Shown here: positions 1-8,101 of the stretch, in pieces
How the letters are laid out: the number at the start of each line of letters is the position of its first letter
Position numbering within the stretch: the first letter of the stretch is position 1
NCBI RefSeq assembly: GCF_036013525.1
Contig: NZ_CP107853.1
Span: 11,346,001-11,410,000, forward strand
Origin: Nonomuraea sp. NBC_00507
Lineage (GTDB): Bacteria > Actinomycetota > Actinomycetes > Streptosporangiales > Streptosporangiaceae
Reading direction: 5' to 3'
DNA: 64,000 bases
The notes under the pieces: model-generated
What the model was told of the DNA's origin: nothing
What the model saw: the letters and a program-made list of their open reading frames with translations, nothing else
Databases searched by the model: none
Made by a program: the position numbers and the translations under genes

Positions 1-285
1 TGGCTCGCAGGTCGAGAATCCCAAGCTTTCACGACGCTGGCACACATTCCCGAGGTTGGCCAAAATAGCCGTTACGGCGAAATCCTAGCAGTAGCATTTT
101 GCCGGAACGTCGCGACTTCAACCCCTCATGGGATAAGATCAATAAAGGGTGAGGACATCGGTCCTCTAGCATCCTTCGCCGCCTCGCAGGAAAGGATCGT
201 GGCCTTCGACGCCGCTCCGGAATAGCGATGCTTATCGTCCTGCGGCAGATCCATAGCCAGCGCGCTGTTGAGCATGCTACGGGTC
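1..285. other. No gene recognised at the window's left edge
   Basis: No recognisable coding region, RNA gene or repeat is seen here. Short open frames exist on the minus strand but give no family-like sequence. The region precedes a hairpin and transglycosylase debris and may be decayed sequence. Confidence 0.4.
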
Positions 286-310
286 GCCCGGGGGGATCTC
301 ACCCCCGGGC
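286..310. terminator. Perfect 9-bp GC-rich hairpin
   Basis: GCCCGGGGG and its exact complement CCCCCGGGC enclose a 7-nt loop. No T-tract follows, so it could be a high-GC actinobacterial terminator or only a structural remnant. Confidence 0.35.
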
Positions 311-424
311 TGCTCCCGATCAAAGCCGCTCGCCGCGGCACGCTCCGGCAACTGCACTTGACCTTCGACCTGATCCGGGTTCTTCACCATGACCATGTCC
401 GAGGCGGGGCCTGCCCGCCTCGGC

Positions 425-490
425 TACATCAAGAAGCGGTACGGCACGCCGTGTCGCGCGTGGGGGCATTTCCAATCCCACCGTTGGTAC
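425..490 (+). pseudogene. Remnant of a second lytic transglycosylase C-terminus
   Basis: About 22 codons read YIKKRYGTPCRAWGHFQ and continue to an HRWY end. This closely matches the C-terminal YIKGRYGKPCGAWGHF motif of the intact transglycosylase that ends at 1288 (about 17 of 22 residues identical by eye). The catalytic Glu region and signal peptide are missing upstream, and the frame runs on past the natural end. It is best read as the tail of a decayed paralogue. Confidence 0.6.
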
Positions 491-661
491 TGGGCCAAAC
501 CTCAGACTTGCCTGAATCTTGTGGCAAGAGCAGGCCATGGGCTCGACGGGCGGGGCAATCCCGTCCCAGCGAGCCGGCCGTTTATCCGCAACGATCACAC
601 AAACACCTGTCCTTCGCGTGTCGCGATGTGTGACCCACGGTGACGGCGCGTAATAGGAATC

Positions 662-1288
662 GTGCTAGAGGACACGTCGCGGAGCCCTCCGGGCCGCCCA
701 GCAGGATTGGGCGGAGCAGGATCCCGGGGGGCCGGGCGGACCCGCCACGTCCGAGCCACGGACGCGGACGAGCAGGGCGCACGGAACGTCGGTGCGCCTG
801 TCCGCACGCGACCCGACAGCAAGGATCGTCTTGGACAGCCCCGCGCATTCAGCGGCACACTGATCTTCGTCACCGTATTCACCGCCTTCGGCGTCACGAC
901 AACCGCTTGGGCGGAGTCGGCGCCATCGGTCCGGATCGGGACCTGGACGACGTCAACGGAACCCGATATCCCGGCTATCCGGCCCGAGAGCAGGAACAAG
1001 AGGATCGCTCTGGACCACGTCGTCCAGCGATCGTGGAACCTTCAGGAGTTCCGCTGCCTGGACAACCTCTGGACCAGGGAGAGCAACTGGAACCACCGCG
1101 CACGCAACCGCTCATCGGGCGCGTACGGAATCCCGCAGGCGCTGCCAGCGGGGAAGATGAGCGGCGCCGGCCACGATTGGAGGCACAACCCCGAGACACA
1201 GATCCGGTGGGGCCTGGCCTACATCAAGGGCAGGTACGGCAAGCCGTGCGGCGCCTGGGGCCACTTCAGATCACACAACTGGTACTGA
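662..1288 (+). CDS. Secreted lytic transglycosylase-like protein
   Basis: This 208-aa protein has the short C-terminal transglycosylase-like domain common in actinobacterial cell-wall proteins: a catalytic-Glu motif (LWTRESNW), a GAYGIPQALP segment and a terminal YIKGRYGKPCGAWGHF. These enzymes cleave the glycan strand of peptidoglycan. A hydrophobic stretch (about residues 66-82) ending in AWA looks like a signal peptide, but about 60 basic, Pro/Arg-rich residues precede it. The GTG at 662 is the only start I can see, so the true N-terminus is uncertain. It converges with a truncated TetR gene 4 nt away. Confidence 0.75.
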   Translation: MLEDTSRSPPGRPAGLGGAGSRGAGRTRHVRATDADEQGARNVGAPVRTRPDSKDRLGQPRAFSGTLIFVTVFTAFGVTTTAWAESAPSVRIGTWTTSTEPDIPAIRPESRNKRIALDHVVQRSWNLQEFRCLDNLWTRESNWNHRARNRSSGAYGIPQALPAGKMSGAGHDWRHNPETQIRWGLAYIKGRYGKPCGAWGHFRSHNWY

Positions 1289-1292
1289 GCAC

Positions 1293-1613
1293 TCACCGGC
1301 TGCGCGCTGAGTGCGCCACCATCGCCTGGATCAGCAGCTCGAGCCCGAACTCGAACTCTGCCTCGTGGTCGCACTCGTCCAGCAGCGGCGCCAGCGAACT
1401 GACCTCGGGGAACAGAGCGGCATCGACACTGTCGGCCTTGATCGTCCTGGTGTGGACGGGAGCGAACGTCGGCGTCACCCCGACCTCGCGCAGCAGCGAG
1501 CCCACGATGTAGGCGATGAACATCCGCAAGGTCCTGACCGCGTCCGCCCCGCCGAACCCGGCGCTGCGCAACGTGGCGAGCGCCCGCTCGACGGGCAGCG
1601 GCGGGAAGCGCCG
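1293..1613 (-). pseudogene. TetR-family regulator, C-terminal fragment
   Basis: The minus strand encodes about 100 residues resembling the ligand-binding C-terminus of TetR regulators (RMFIAYIVGSLLREVG, then EFEFGLELLIQAM). No helix-turn-helix remains: the reading frame runs into the IS481 transposase sequence around 1600-1614. The gene was evidently cut by that insertion or by a later deletion. Its stop lies 4 nt from the end of the convergent transglycosylase gene. Confidence 0.65.
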
Positions 1614-2981
1614 ATGCACTTATGGCAGTTGGACCTGGTCGGCGGTATCTACCTGGCCGACGGCCGCGAGTGCAAGATGCTCACCGGCATCGACGACCAC
1701 TCCCGGTTCGTGGTCATCGCGACCGTGCTGGCTGTGCCGTCCGGACGCGCGGTGGCTGAGGCGTTCGTCGAGGCGATGCGGACCTACGGAGTGCCGGCCG
1801 AGGTGCTCACCGACAATGGCAAGCAGTTCACCGGCCGCTTCACCAAGCCACGACCCGCCGAGGTGCTCTTTGAACGGGTCTGCCAGGAGAACGGCTTCAC
1901 CGCCAAGCTGACCAAGCCCTACTCGCCGACCACCACGGGGAAGATCGAGCGGTGGCACAAGACCTTGCGCCGCGAACTGCTGGATCCCTCCGGGCCCTTC
2001 GCTGACCTGCCCGCAGCCCAGGCCGCGATCATCGCATGGGTTCATGCCTATAACCACCAGCGTCCCCACCAGGCCCTCGATATGGCCACCCCGGCGAGCT
2101 TGTTCCGGCCAGGCACCCCACCCGAGCCGCTCACGGTCACCCCGCAACCACGCTTAGAAACCCCGGACACCCTGGAGGCCCAGCCAGCCCAGGACCTTCC
2201 TGCCCGTGCACAGCTGCTGACCTCAAGCGCGGGCGCCGTGGAGTTCAGCACCGTCATCGCCGCCAGCGGCCAGCTCAACGTCCTGCCCCGGGTCCAGCGC
2301 ATCCGGCTGGGCGAGGCCTTCGCCGGACGGCAGGCGCACGTGTGGGCCGACGAACACAACGTGCACGTCCTCATCGACGGCGAGCTCGTCAAGACGGTGC
2401 CCTCCAACCTGGACGCCGACGACCTGCACGAGCTCACCTTGCGGGGAGCCCACCCCGCCGGACCGCCACCGGCCGTCACCGCCGTCCAGCAGCTCGACGA
2501 CCTGCCCGCCGGGGCTGTGATCGAGCTCGACCGCCGCCTGGACGGCGAGGGCAACGCCACCCTGCGCGGACGCCGTGTCAAGATCGGCGCCGAGCTGGCC
2601 GGCAAGTACGTCACCCTTCGGTTCGACGGGCATCTGCTGCACGTCGTCCACGACGGCGTCCTGGCCAAGACGCTGCCCTCGCCGGTCCTCAGCGAGGAGC
2701 GGACGCGCTTGCAGGGCGCTCGCATCGCCGACACCCAGCTGCCACCGCCAGCTCCCGGCCCGATCAGCGTGGAACGCAAGGTGCCGCGCGACGGCGTGGT
2801 CATGGTCACCCGACAGCGGCTCCGGGTTGGCCGGACCTACGCCGGGAAGATCGTCACCATCTTCGTCGAAGACACCCACTTCCGGGTAACGCTCGACGGC
2901 GCCGAACTGTCGCTGCATCCCCGCAAGGAGCAACGGCCCGTCAGCAGGTGGAAGGCCAAGATCCACACGCCGAAGCTCTGA
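1614..2981 (+). CDS. IS481-type DDE transposase, N-terminally truncated
   Basis: The 455-aa frame holds an rve integrase core with the catalytic triad visible: D in LWQLDLVGG, D in VLTDNGKQF and E in TTGKIERWHKTL, followed by the usual YNHQRPHQALDM. The helix-turn-helix N-terminus normal for IS481 members is absent, and upstream sequence is antisense TetR, so it is probably inactive. Beyond the core are three repeats of a roughly 50-residue beta-rich unit (about residues 216-268, 303-358 and 384-437), resembling Mu-transposase C-terminal-type domains. ATG 1614 is only the first Met in the homologous region. Confidence 0.8.
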   Translation: MHLWQLDLVGGIYLADGRECKMLTGIDDHSRFVVIATVLAVPSGRAVAEAFVEAMRTYGVPAEVLTDNGKQFTGRFTKPRPAEVLFERVCQENGFTAKLTKPYSPTTTGKIERWHKTLRRELLDPSGPFADLPAAQAAIIAWVHAYNHQRPHQALDMATPASLFRPGTPPEPLTVTPQPRLETPDTLEAQPAQDLPARAQLLTSSAGAVEFSTVIAASGQLNVLPRVQRIRLGEAFAGRQAHVWADEHNVHVLIDGELVKTVPSNLDADDLHELTLRGAHPAGPPPAVTAVQQLDDLPAGAVIELDRRLDGEGNATLRGRRVKIGAELAGKYVTLRFDGHLLHVVHDGVLAKTLPSPVLSEERTRLQGARIADTQLPPPAPGPISVERKVPRDGVVMVTRQRLRVGRTYAGKIVTIFVEDTHFRVTLDGAELSLHPRKEQRPVSRWKAKIHTPKL

Positions 2982-3195
2982 CCCGTCACCATTTTCCCCG
3001 GCTCCGTCGGCTGCTCGATCTTGCACGGGTGCGGGCGGGTCAAGGATCGGCCGCAGGCCGACCGCGCAGCGGCGCGACAGCGTCCTTGACACGCCCGTGG
3101 CCGTGCGACCCAATCGAGCGGCGGAGGCGGGGACGGCCGTCCAACATGTCCTGCGACTGTCAACCAGAAGGTGAGGCAGAAGTGTCAAGCAACTC
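2982..3195. mobile_element. Probable right flank of the IS481 remnant
   Basis: No gene is seen. An 8-bp inverted repeat (GTCAAGGA at 3039-3046, TCCTTGAC at 3083-3090) and the repeated motif gtcaa near 3160-3190 may belong to the element's right end. I cannot define the terminal inverted repeat because the left end is lost. Confidence 0.3.
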
Positions 3196-5175
3196 TTGAG
3201 ACCTCACACCACAGTCGTCAACAAGAAATCGGCCACCGACACCGCGCCGAAGACGACCCGCTACAGCTACACCTCACGCGGCGAGCGCTTTAGCGAGACG
3301 AAGGCCAACGGCAACACCGTCACCTACGACTACTTCCTGTCCGGCGTTCTCCGCCACAGCCTGGAGAAGAAGCCCAACGCCACCGTCGTCTCCGAGCACA
3401 CCATCGGTTACCAGGGCAACCTGCACCGCTCAAGCGACCACGCCAAGATCCAGAACGCCGACAACCCCGGCGCCTACCTCGACCACACCTACGCCTACAC
3501 CTACGACCCCCGCGACCGCATCGCCAAAACCGTCAAAACCCCCACCAGCGGCGGCACGGCCGAGACCGAAACCTACTCCCACGACGCCAACAGCAACGTC
3601 TGGGAAGAAGAGGTCCTCGGCAAGAAGACCACCTTCACCTACGACCGCAACCGCCTGATGACCTCCGTCACCAACGGAGCCACCAGCACCTACACCTACG
3701 ACCCCTACGGCCGCCTGCGCACCATCCAGGGCGGCGGCAAGACGCTCGAGAAGTACACCCACGACGGCTTCGACCACGTCACCAAGCACGAAAAACTCGG
3801 CGGCGACGGCGTCACCTCCACGGTGACCAGCTACACCTACGACCCGCTCGACCGGACCACGTCGAAGACTGAAAAGGAAGGCACCGCCAACGCCAAGACC
3901 ACCACCTACTCCTACCTCGGCCTCTCGGCGGAGGTGCTCGACGAGGAGGTGGCCGGCAAACTCACCAAGTCCTTCCAATACAGCCCATGGGGCGAGCGCC
4001 TGTCGCAGGTCAAGGTCAACGCCGACAGCACCGAGGAATCGTCGTACTACGGCTACAACCCCCACGCCGACGTCGAACAGATCACCAGCGAGACCGGTGA
4101 CACCCGCGCCACCTACGGCTACACCGCCTACGGCAAGAACGACGACAAACTCTTCACCGGCGTCGACAAACCGGACCCCGTCGACCCCACCGCCAAAGAG
4201 GAGTACAACCCCTACCGCTTCAACGCCAAACGCTGGGACAACTCCACCGGCATGTACGACATGGGGTTCCGCGACTACAACCCCGGCCTCAACCGCTTCC
4301 TCAACCTCGACACCTACAACGGCGCCCTCAGCGACCTGAGCCTGGGTCTCGACCCCTGGACCGCCAACCGCTACGCCTTTACTGGCGGCAACCCTATTAG
4401 CAATGTCGAGCTCGACGGCCACGAACCGCGTCCCTGGCACAATCCCAAGTTCGAGCCAGAAAAGTTCGACTACGCAAGGTATCACGCATGCGAGAAGAGC
4501 CCCGGAAGCTGCGGAAATACGGGAACTCAGCCGAAAGCTAGCTCTCAGCCAGAAGGGGACAACTGGTGGTCGGGCTGGATGACCGGCCTCTTTTATACAA
4601 CATACCCGTTCTCGGGCTTCGTTAACGATCCTTGCGGTCGAGACGTCACTCAATGTGATGCGAAATACGAGGCGGACAGGACCACCGCGTCCTACAGAGA
4701 AGGTCTGTCTTGGTGGGACTGGGCATCGCTTTCATGCGATGAAGGCATGTCGTGCGGGGTAGCGTTCCCAACATTCAACTTTAGGTTCAGGGACAAGTCC
4801 TGCGCACTCTGCCAGCCCTCTCTCGGGACATCGGTTCCGACGCGAGGACCAGCTCGAGTCGGAACCTCTACAAGCGATGACTATCGGAGCACTTTCTTCA
4901 AGGCCACGGGCCTGAAGGAGGATGATTACGTCGTTCACCACGCAATCGAGCAGCAGATCCTAGACAGATATCCCGGACTATTCACCAAGAGCGAGATTCA
5001 TTCGCTCGAGAATCTCAGGGGCAGCGTGAATTCAGAAGTTCACCTAAGCATGATCCGAAAGCTCTGGAACAATTTCTATGACACGAACAGCAACCCGACA
5101 AGACAGCAGGTGCTAAACTACGCAACCAAGATCGACGACATGCTCGGTCATTGGTTCGCACCACGGGTCCGCTGA
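3196..5175 (+). CDS. RHS/YD-repeat polymorphic toxin, 5'-truncated, HNH-like nuclease tip
   Basis: The 659-aa frame has YD repeats (YTYDPRDR, YTYDPYGRL, YTYDPLDR) and the RHS core (YNPYRFNAKRWD, RDYNPGLNRFLN, ANRYAFTGGNPISN). A unique C-terminal tip of about 220 residues follows. It ends in a region with VVHHAIEQQ (about 577), HSLENLRG (about 602) and SEVHL (about 614), a His-Asn-His arrangement typical of HNH-superfamily nuclease toxins. RHS proteins are normally well over 1,500 aa with secretion or shell parts, all missing here. The TTG at 3196 is probably artificial because the IS remnant abuts it. From about 4380 the sequence becomes visibly more AT-rich, the classic mark of an exchanged toxin cassette. 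Confidence 0.8.
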   Translation: MRPHTTVVNKKSATDTAPKTTRYSYTSRGERFSETKANGNTVTYDYFLSGVLRHSLEKKPNATVVSEHTIGYQGNLHRSSDHAKIQNADNPGAYLDHTYAYTYDPRDRIAKTVKTPTSGGTAETETYSHDANSNVWEEEVLGKKTTFTYDRNRLMTSVTNGATSTYTYDPYGRLRTIQGGGKTLEKYTHDGFDHVTKHEKLGGDGVTSTVTSYTYDPLDRTTSKTEKEGTANAKTTTYSYLGLSAEVLDEEVAGKLTKSFQYSPWGERLSQVKVNADSTEESSYYGYNPHADVEQITSETGDTRATYGYTAYGKNDDKLFTGVDKPDPVDPTAKEEYNPYRFNAKRWDNSTGMYDMGFRDYNPGLNRFLNLDTYNGALSDLSLGLDPWTANRYAFTGGNPISNVELDGHEPRPWHNPKFEPEKFDYARYHACEKSPGSCGNTGTQPKASSQPEGDNWWSGWMTGLFYTTYPFSGFVNDPCGRDVTQCDAKYEADRTTASYREGLSWWDWASLSCDEGMSCGVAFPTFNFRFRDKSCALCQPSLGTSVPTRGPARVGTSTSDDYRSTFFKATGLKEDDYVVHHAIEQQILDRYPGLFTKSEIHSLENLRGSVNSEVHLSMIRKLWNNFYDTNSNPTRQQVLNYATKIDDMLGHWFAPRVR

Positions 5176-5205
5176 TCCGCTTCAGGGTGCAACCAAGTTG
5201 CGCTC

Positions 5206-5250
5206 GGGTCCCCGCCATAGGGTATTCAAGCACCCTGAGGGCGGGGACCC
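5206..5250. terminator. Strong hairpin between toxin and immunity gene
   Basis: An 11-bp perfect stem (GGGTCCCCGCC with GGCGGGGACCC) carries an inner GGGT/ACCC pair. It lies 31 nt past the RHS stop. It suggests that the immunity gene at 5377 has its own promoter. Confidence 0.65.
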
Positions 5251-5376
5251 TGCTTCACATTTAGTGTCGCCAATGCGGAGCCAGAAAACGCCCAAACCTC
5301 GAGGCGGAAGCACGCCCGGATCATGTAAGATACCAACAAGAGTGTCGTCGAGATCGTAGACGTTTGGGGCAGCAAT

Positions 5377-5820
5377 ATGTGGCGCGAACTAGTCAGCGAT
5401 ATTCTTCCAGAAGCCCGGTTCGCGCCGGCGGTCACGCCTGAGTCCATAGAGAGAGCACAAGAAGCACTTGGCTCCGCCCTCCCAGCCGACCTTATCGCCT
5501 TGCTGGAGGAGACTAATGGAATACGTGGACGCTACGGAATGCGTCCCATCTGGACGATAGAGGACATACTGACCGTTAATATCGATTTTAGAATGCGGCC
5601 CGACTTCGACGAACTGTATATGCCCTTTGATCCACTTCTATTTTTCGGCGACAACGGATCCGGAGACCAGTTCGCATTTATCTGCAAGCCGAAGCGGCCT
5701 GACGTATTTGTGTGGGATCACGAGACGGACGGCAGATGGTGGGTCGCCAATAATCTCGAGGACTATCTGGTCCGGTACCTTAGAGCGGGAGGAAGCGACG
5801 ATTGGTACAAGAGGCGCTAA
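5377..5820 (+). CDS. SUKH/SMI1-KNR4 family immunity protein
   Basis: This 147-aa protein fits the SUKH-1 immunity fold: ERAQEALGSALPADL followed by IALLEETNGI near the N-terminus, then FGDNGSGDQFAF and a C-terminal LEDYLVRYLR helix. SUKH proteins neutralise nuclease toxins delivered by RHS, WXG or contact-dependent systems. It lies 201 nt downstream of the HNH-like toxin tip, with similarly low GC, so it is the likely cognate immunity gene. The ATG at 5377 lies just after a weak GGGGCAGC ribosome site. The specific pairing with this toxin is inference. Confidence 0.8.
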   Translation: MWRELVSDILPEARFAPAVTPESIERAQEALGSALPADLIALLEETNGIRGRYGMRPIWTIEDILTVNIDFRMRPDFDELYMPFDPLLFFGDNGSGDQFAFICKPKRPDVFVWDHETDGRWWVANNLEDYLVRYLRAGGSDDWYKRR

Positions 5821-5920
5821 GCGCAAACTCACGATCCTATTCATGAGGGAGCAAAGACGCATCCAAGCTTGATAGAAGGTGTTATCAGGGAAAGGACCAC
5901 CGTGTTCGATTCGGATGGAG

Positions 5921-6061
5921 GCGGCAGCCTTTTGCTCTGAACGGTGCCGCTGATCGGGTCTACCGCCTCACCGGTGTTCCTGGGTCGACTCCACCTACGA
6001 AGTGGAGGAGTGCGGACTGCAGATCATCTCGGCTAGCTTTGAGGTTTTCTGGAGTATTTGA
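5921..6061 (+). pseudogene. Frameshifted C-terminal gene fragment
   Basis: Two frames carry protein-like sequence that joins at about 5977: NGAADRVYRLTGVP in one, then WVDSTYEVEECGLQI and FEVFWSI-stop in the other. No family is recognised. Position and base composition suggest another decayed toxin or immunity gene. The rest of 5821-6300 shows nothing else. Confidence 0.4.
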
Positions 6062-6324
6062 AGGGCGAGCTGACTCAGCCTGAATCCACAGCGTGATTCC
6101 GCCTGATCATTTTCCGGCCCAATTCCTCCACGAGGACCGGTTCCGCAGGTGGAGGCACTGTTTTCGGGTGTCAAGTGTAGTAATGATGGCTCACGCAACC
6201 GGAGGTCCGTTCGCGGAAGCTTGAATTCCGTGATCCGACTGCAATATGAGATGGGTTGAACCTGGCGAGGACTTATAATACTGCTACGCTCAATTAGCGG
6301 TCATGATCCGACGGGAACACGCAG

Positions 6325-6522
6325 TTGTCGCCGCACCTCGCACTTGACGGGGGTGCGGCGACAGGTGCATTCGCCATTAACCAGAAATGGTTATCTGATG
6401 CGATGAAGGAGCGGGCCTGGCCAGGAATAACGGATGACCAAATCGAATACGTCATTCCGAAAGAACTCTTCCATGAATTCAACCGATTCCCCCGAACGCC
6501 CTGGACTCCAGGAGCGCCATAG
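6325..6522 (+). pseudogene. Orphan toxin-tail-like fragment
   Basis: The 65-aa frame (GAATGAFAINQKWLSD ... ITDDQIEYVIPKELFHEF) resembles the last part of a larger secreted-toxin domain rather than a complete protein. It has no good start: TTG 6325 is the first possible, and an in-frame stop lies at 6304. Its TAG overlaps the GTG of the next gene by one base. A tail without a body, coupled to a small downstream gene, is typical of displaced RHS/CDI cassettes. The family is not recognised, so the toxin label is inference. Confidence 0.45.
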
Positions 6523-7016
6523 TGACTGATTCAGTGCCACTGAGATATTCGATCGTGGACTGTGTGGTAGTTGGTCACCAGCCCTACGGCCTGATTGTCC
6601 AATCAGGTACGGGGGTCCGGGGGTTCATTGACCGCATGGATATATCCGATATTCCTGCGGCAGAAGATGAGTGGCCTGCGTTGGGAACACAAGTTCACGG
6701 AGTCGTACTCGGACATGCTCGAGACGGCCGCCTGCGGCTGAGTGCGCGCAGAATGGACAAAGAACTCCTCGAGACGCTCGCCGATCCTGTACGTGTACTA
6801 CGAGAGTGGGAGGCGGTAAAACAGGCAAGTTCCTCTGACGTCACGATTACGGAAGGGTTATACAAGTCATCCGATGGGCGTGCCGTATTGCGATGGGCGC
6901 TCAAGCATCCATCGCATTCGGCGGAGCACATGGCGGCCTTGGATATACTCGCAACAGCACCCATGGATATCCTGCGCGATGTGTTGGGCAATCCTCCAAC
7001 GGAGCACTCGCGATAG
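6522..7016 (+). CDS. S1-like domain protein, putative immunity protein
   Basis: This 164-aa protein begins with an S1/OB-type segment (residues about 8-70: VVVGHQPYGLIVQSG, GVRGFIDRMDISD, then VVLGHARDGRLRLSA). An unrecognised helical C-terminus follows (LRWALKHPSHSAEHM). S1 domains bind RNA, but small S1-like proteins also occur as immunity or modifier proteins beside polymorphic toxins. GTG 6522 overlaps the stop of the toxin-tail fragment, indicating translational coupling, and a strong terminator follows at 7042. It could instead be a stand-alone RNA-binding protein. Confidence 0.6.
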   Translation: MTDSVPLRYSIVDCVVVGHQPYGLIVQSGTGVRGFIDRMDISDIPAAEDEWPALGTQVHGVVLGHARDGRLRLSARRMDKELLETLADPVRVLREWEAVKQASSSDVTITEGLYKSSDGRAVLRWALKHPSHSAEHMAALDILATAPMDILRDVLGNPPTEHSR

Positions 7017-7041
7017 CGATAGGCATTTGCCCGTGAGGCCA

Positions 7042-7073
7042 GGCTCTCGGACTATCTCACAGGTCCGAGAGCC
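7042..7073. terminator. 11-bp stem terminator after the S1-domain gene
   Basis: GGCTCTCGGAC pairs perfectly with GTCCGAGAGCC around a 10-nt loop, 26 nt after the stop at 7016. No T-run follows, as is usual in these genomes. Confidence 0.65.
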
Positions 7074-7163
7074 AGCTTCAGTGAGCGCTTTCCGTGCGCC
7101 CAGCAGAACGGAGGTGTGGGTTTCCCCTCGTATCGTTGAGGCATCGCCTTAAGAGGAGGGGCG

Positions 7164-7250
7164 ATGGCAGAGACACGACGGAGGTTCGATCCGGATTTCC
7201 GGGACGGTGCGGTCCGGATCGTGGAGGAGACCGGCAAGTCGGCGGAGTCT
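7164..7250 (+). pseudogene. IS3-family orfA transposase, N-terminal stub
   Basis: The first 29 or so codons read MAETRRRFDPDFRDGAVRIV and continue through an ETGKSAES segment. This is the characteristic start of IS3-group OrfA helix-turn-helix proteins, with a GAGGAGGGG ribosome site just upstream. The homology stops near 7245, where antisense sequence of the neighbouring methyltransferase begins, so only the left end of the element survives. Confidence 0.65.
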
Positions 7251-7255
7251 CGCGG

Positions 7256-7918
7256 TCAACTGGTGCGCGGTCGACCACGGGCGGCGTCCGGATGGTTGAC
7301 GGCGAGAACGCAGACAACGGGAGGGTCGAGATCGAGGATCTCGGTTCTCGTCTCTGCGAAGCCGGCGTCCTGGAGCAGGTCGGTGATGGTGCGGGCGGCC
7401 TCGAGTGAGGTGCTCCTTGTGGCTCCTGGGCAGCGAGGTTGGGAGGCGATGGCGATGCGTCCGCCGGGGCTGAGTCGCCGGCGCAGCTCGTCGAGCCGCT
7501 CAACCGGCGCCGTCCAGAACCCGAGGGAGTTGACGGCCAGGACGGCGTCGAAGGGCCCGTCGAGGGCGGGCGGCAGTTGATCGACCGTGCCCAGGATGAG
7601 CGTGACGCGCCCGGCCTGAATGGCTGCGGCGTTGCGCTTGGTCGCCTGCCGGAGCATCACGTCGGAGTGGTCGATGCCGTAGACATGCCCCAAGGGACCG
7701 ACTCGGCGGCCCAGCTCGGCGATGGCAAGGCCGGGGCCGAAGCCGATCTCCAGGACCCGGTCGGTGGGCTGTACATCGAGCAGAGCGGCGACCCAGCTGT
7801 TGCGCCGGCGGTTGGAGGCGCGATGTGCCATCACCCAGCCGGCCACGTTCCCGGCCGCGCCCCGGGGGTGATGGAACTGGCGGACTATGGCCGCGAGGAT
7901 GGACCGCTTCACACTCAT
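7256..7918 (-). CDS. Class I SAM-dependent methyltransferase
   Basis: This 220-aa protein shows the Rossmann motif I (VLEIGFGPG), motif II (YGIDHSDVML) and a post-III SPGGRIAIASQP, typical of small-molecule methyltransferases related to UbiE/Methyltransf_11. The substrate is unknown. I chose ATG 7918 because GAGGTG lies upstream and the MSVKRSILAA N-terminus is family-like; a longer frame to 8053 is Arg-rich and improbable. The 3' end abuts the IS3 stub, so the last residues (ARGRPRTS) may be altered by that junction. Confidence 0.8.
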   Translation of the reverse strand: MSVKRSILAAIVRQFHHPRGAAGNVAGWVMAHRASNRRRNSWVAALLDVQPTDRVLEIGFGPGLAIAELGRRVGPLGHVYGIDHSDVMLRQATKRNAAAIQAGRVTLILGTVDQLPPALDGPFDAVLAVNSLGFWTAPVERLDELRRRLSPGGRIAIASQPRCPGATRSTSLEAARTITDLLQDAGFAETRTEILDLDPPVVCVLAVNHPDAARGRPRTS

Positions 7919-8101
7919 GGCCCGCTCACCTCGGCGCTCCGGGCTTGTGGGGCATGGTTGTCTTCTCGCGTCATCGGGCACGGATGTGGGACGACGGGCC
8001 TCCTCGTCGTCCGCCGGGTTTCTGTCTTCACGGCGGACAGTCAACGCCTTCAAGCCGGCTTGAAGTCAACCGCCCCTCTGCCGGCTGTGTTGTCGCGGCC
8101 G

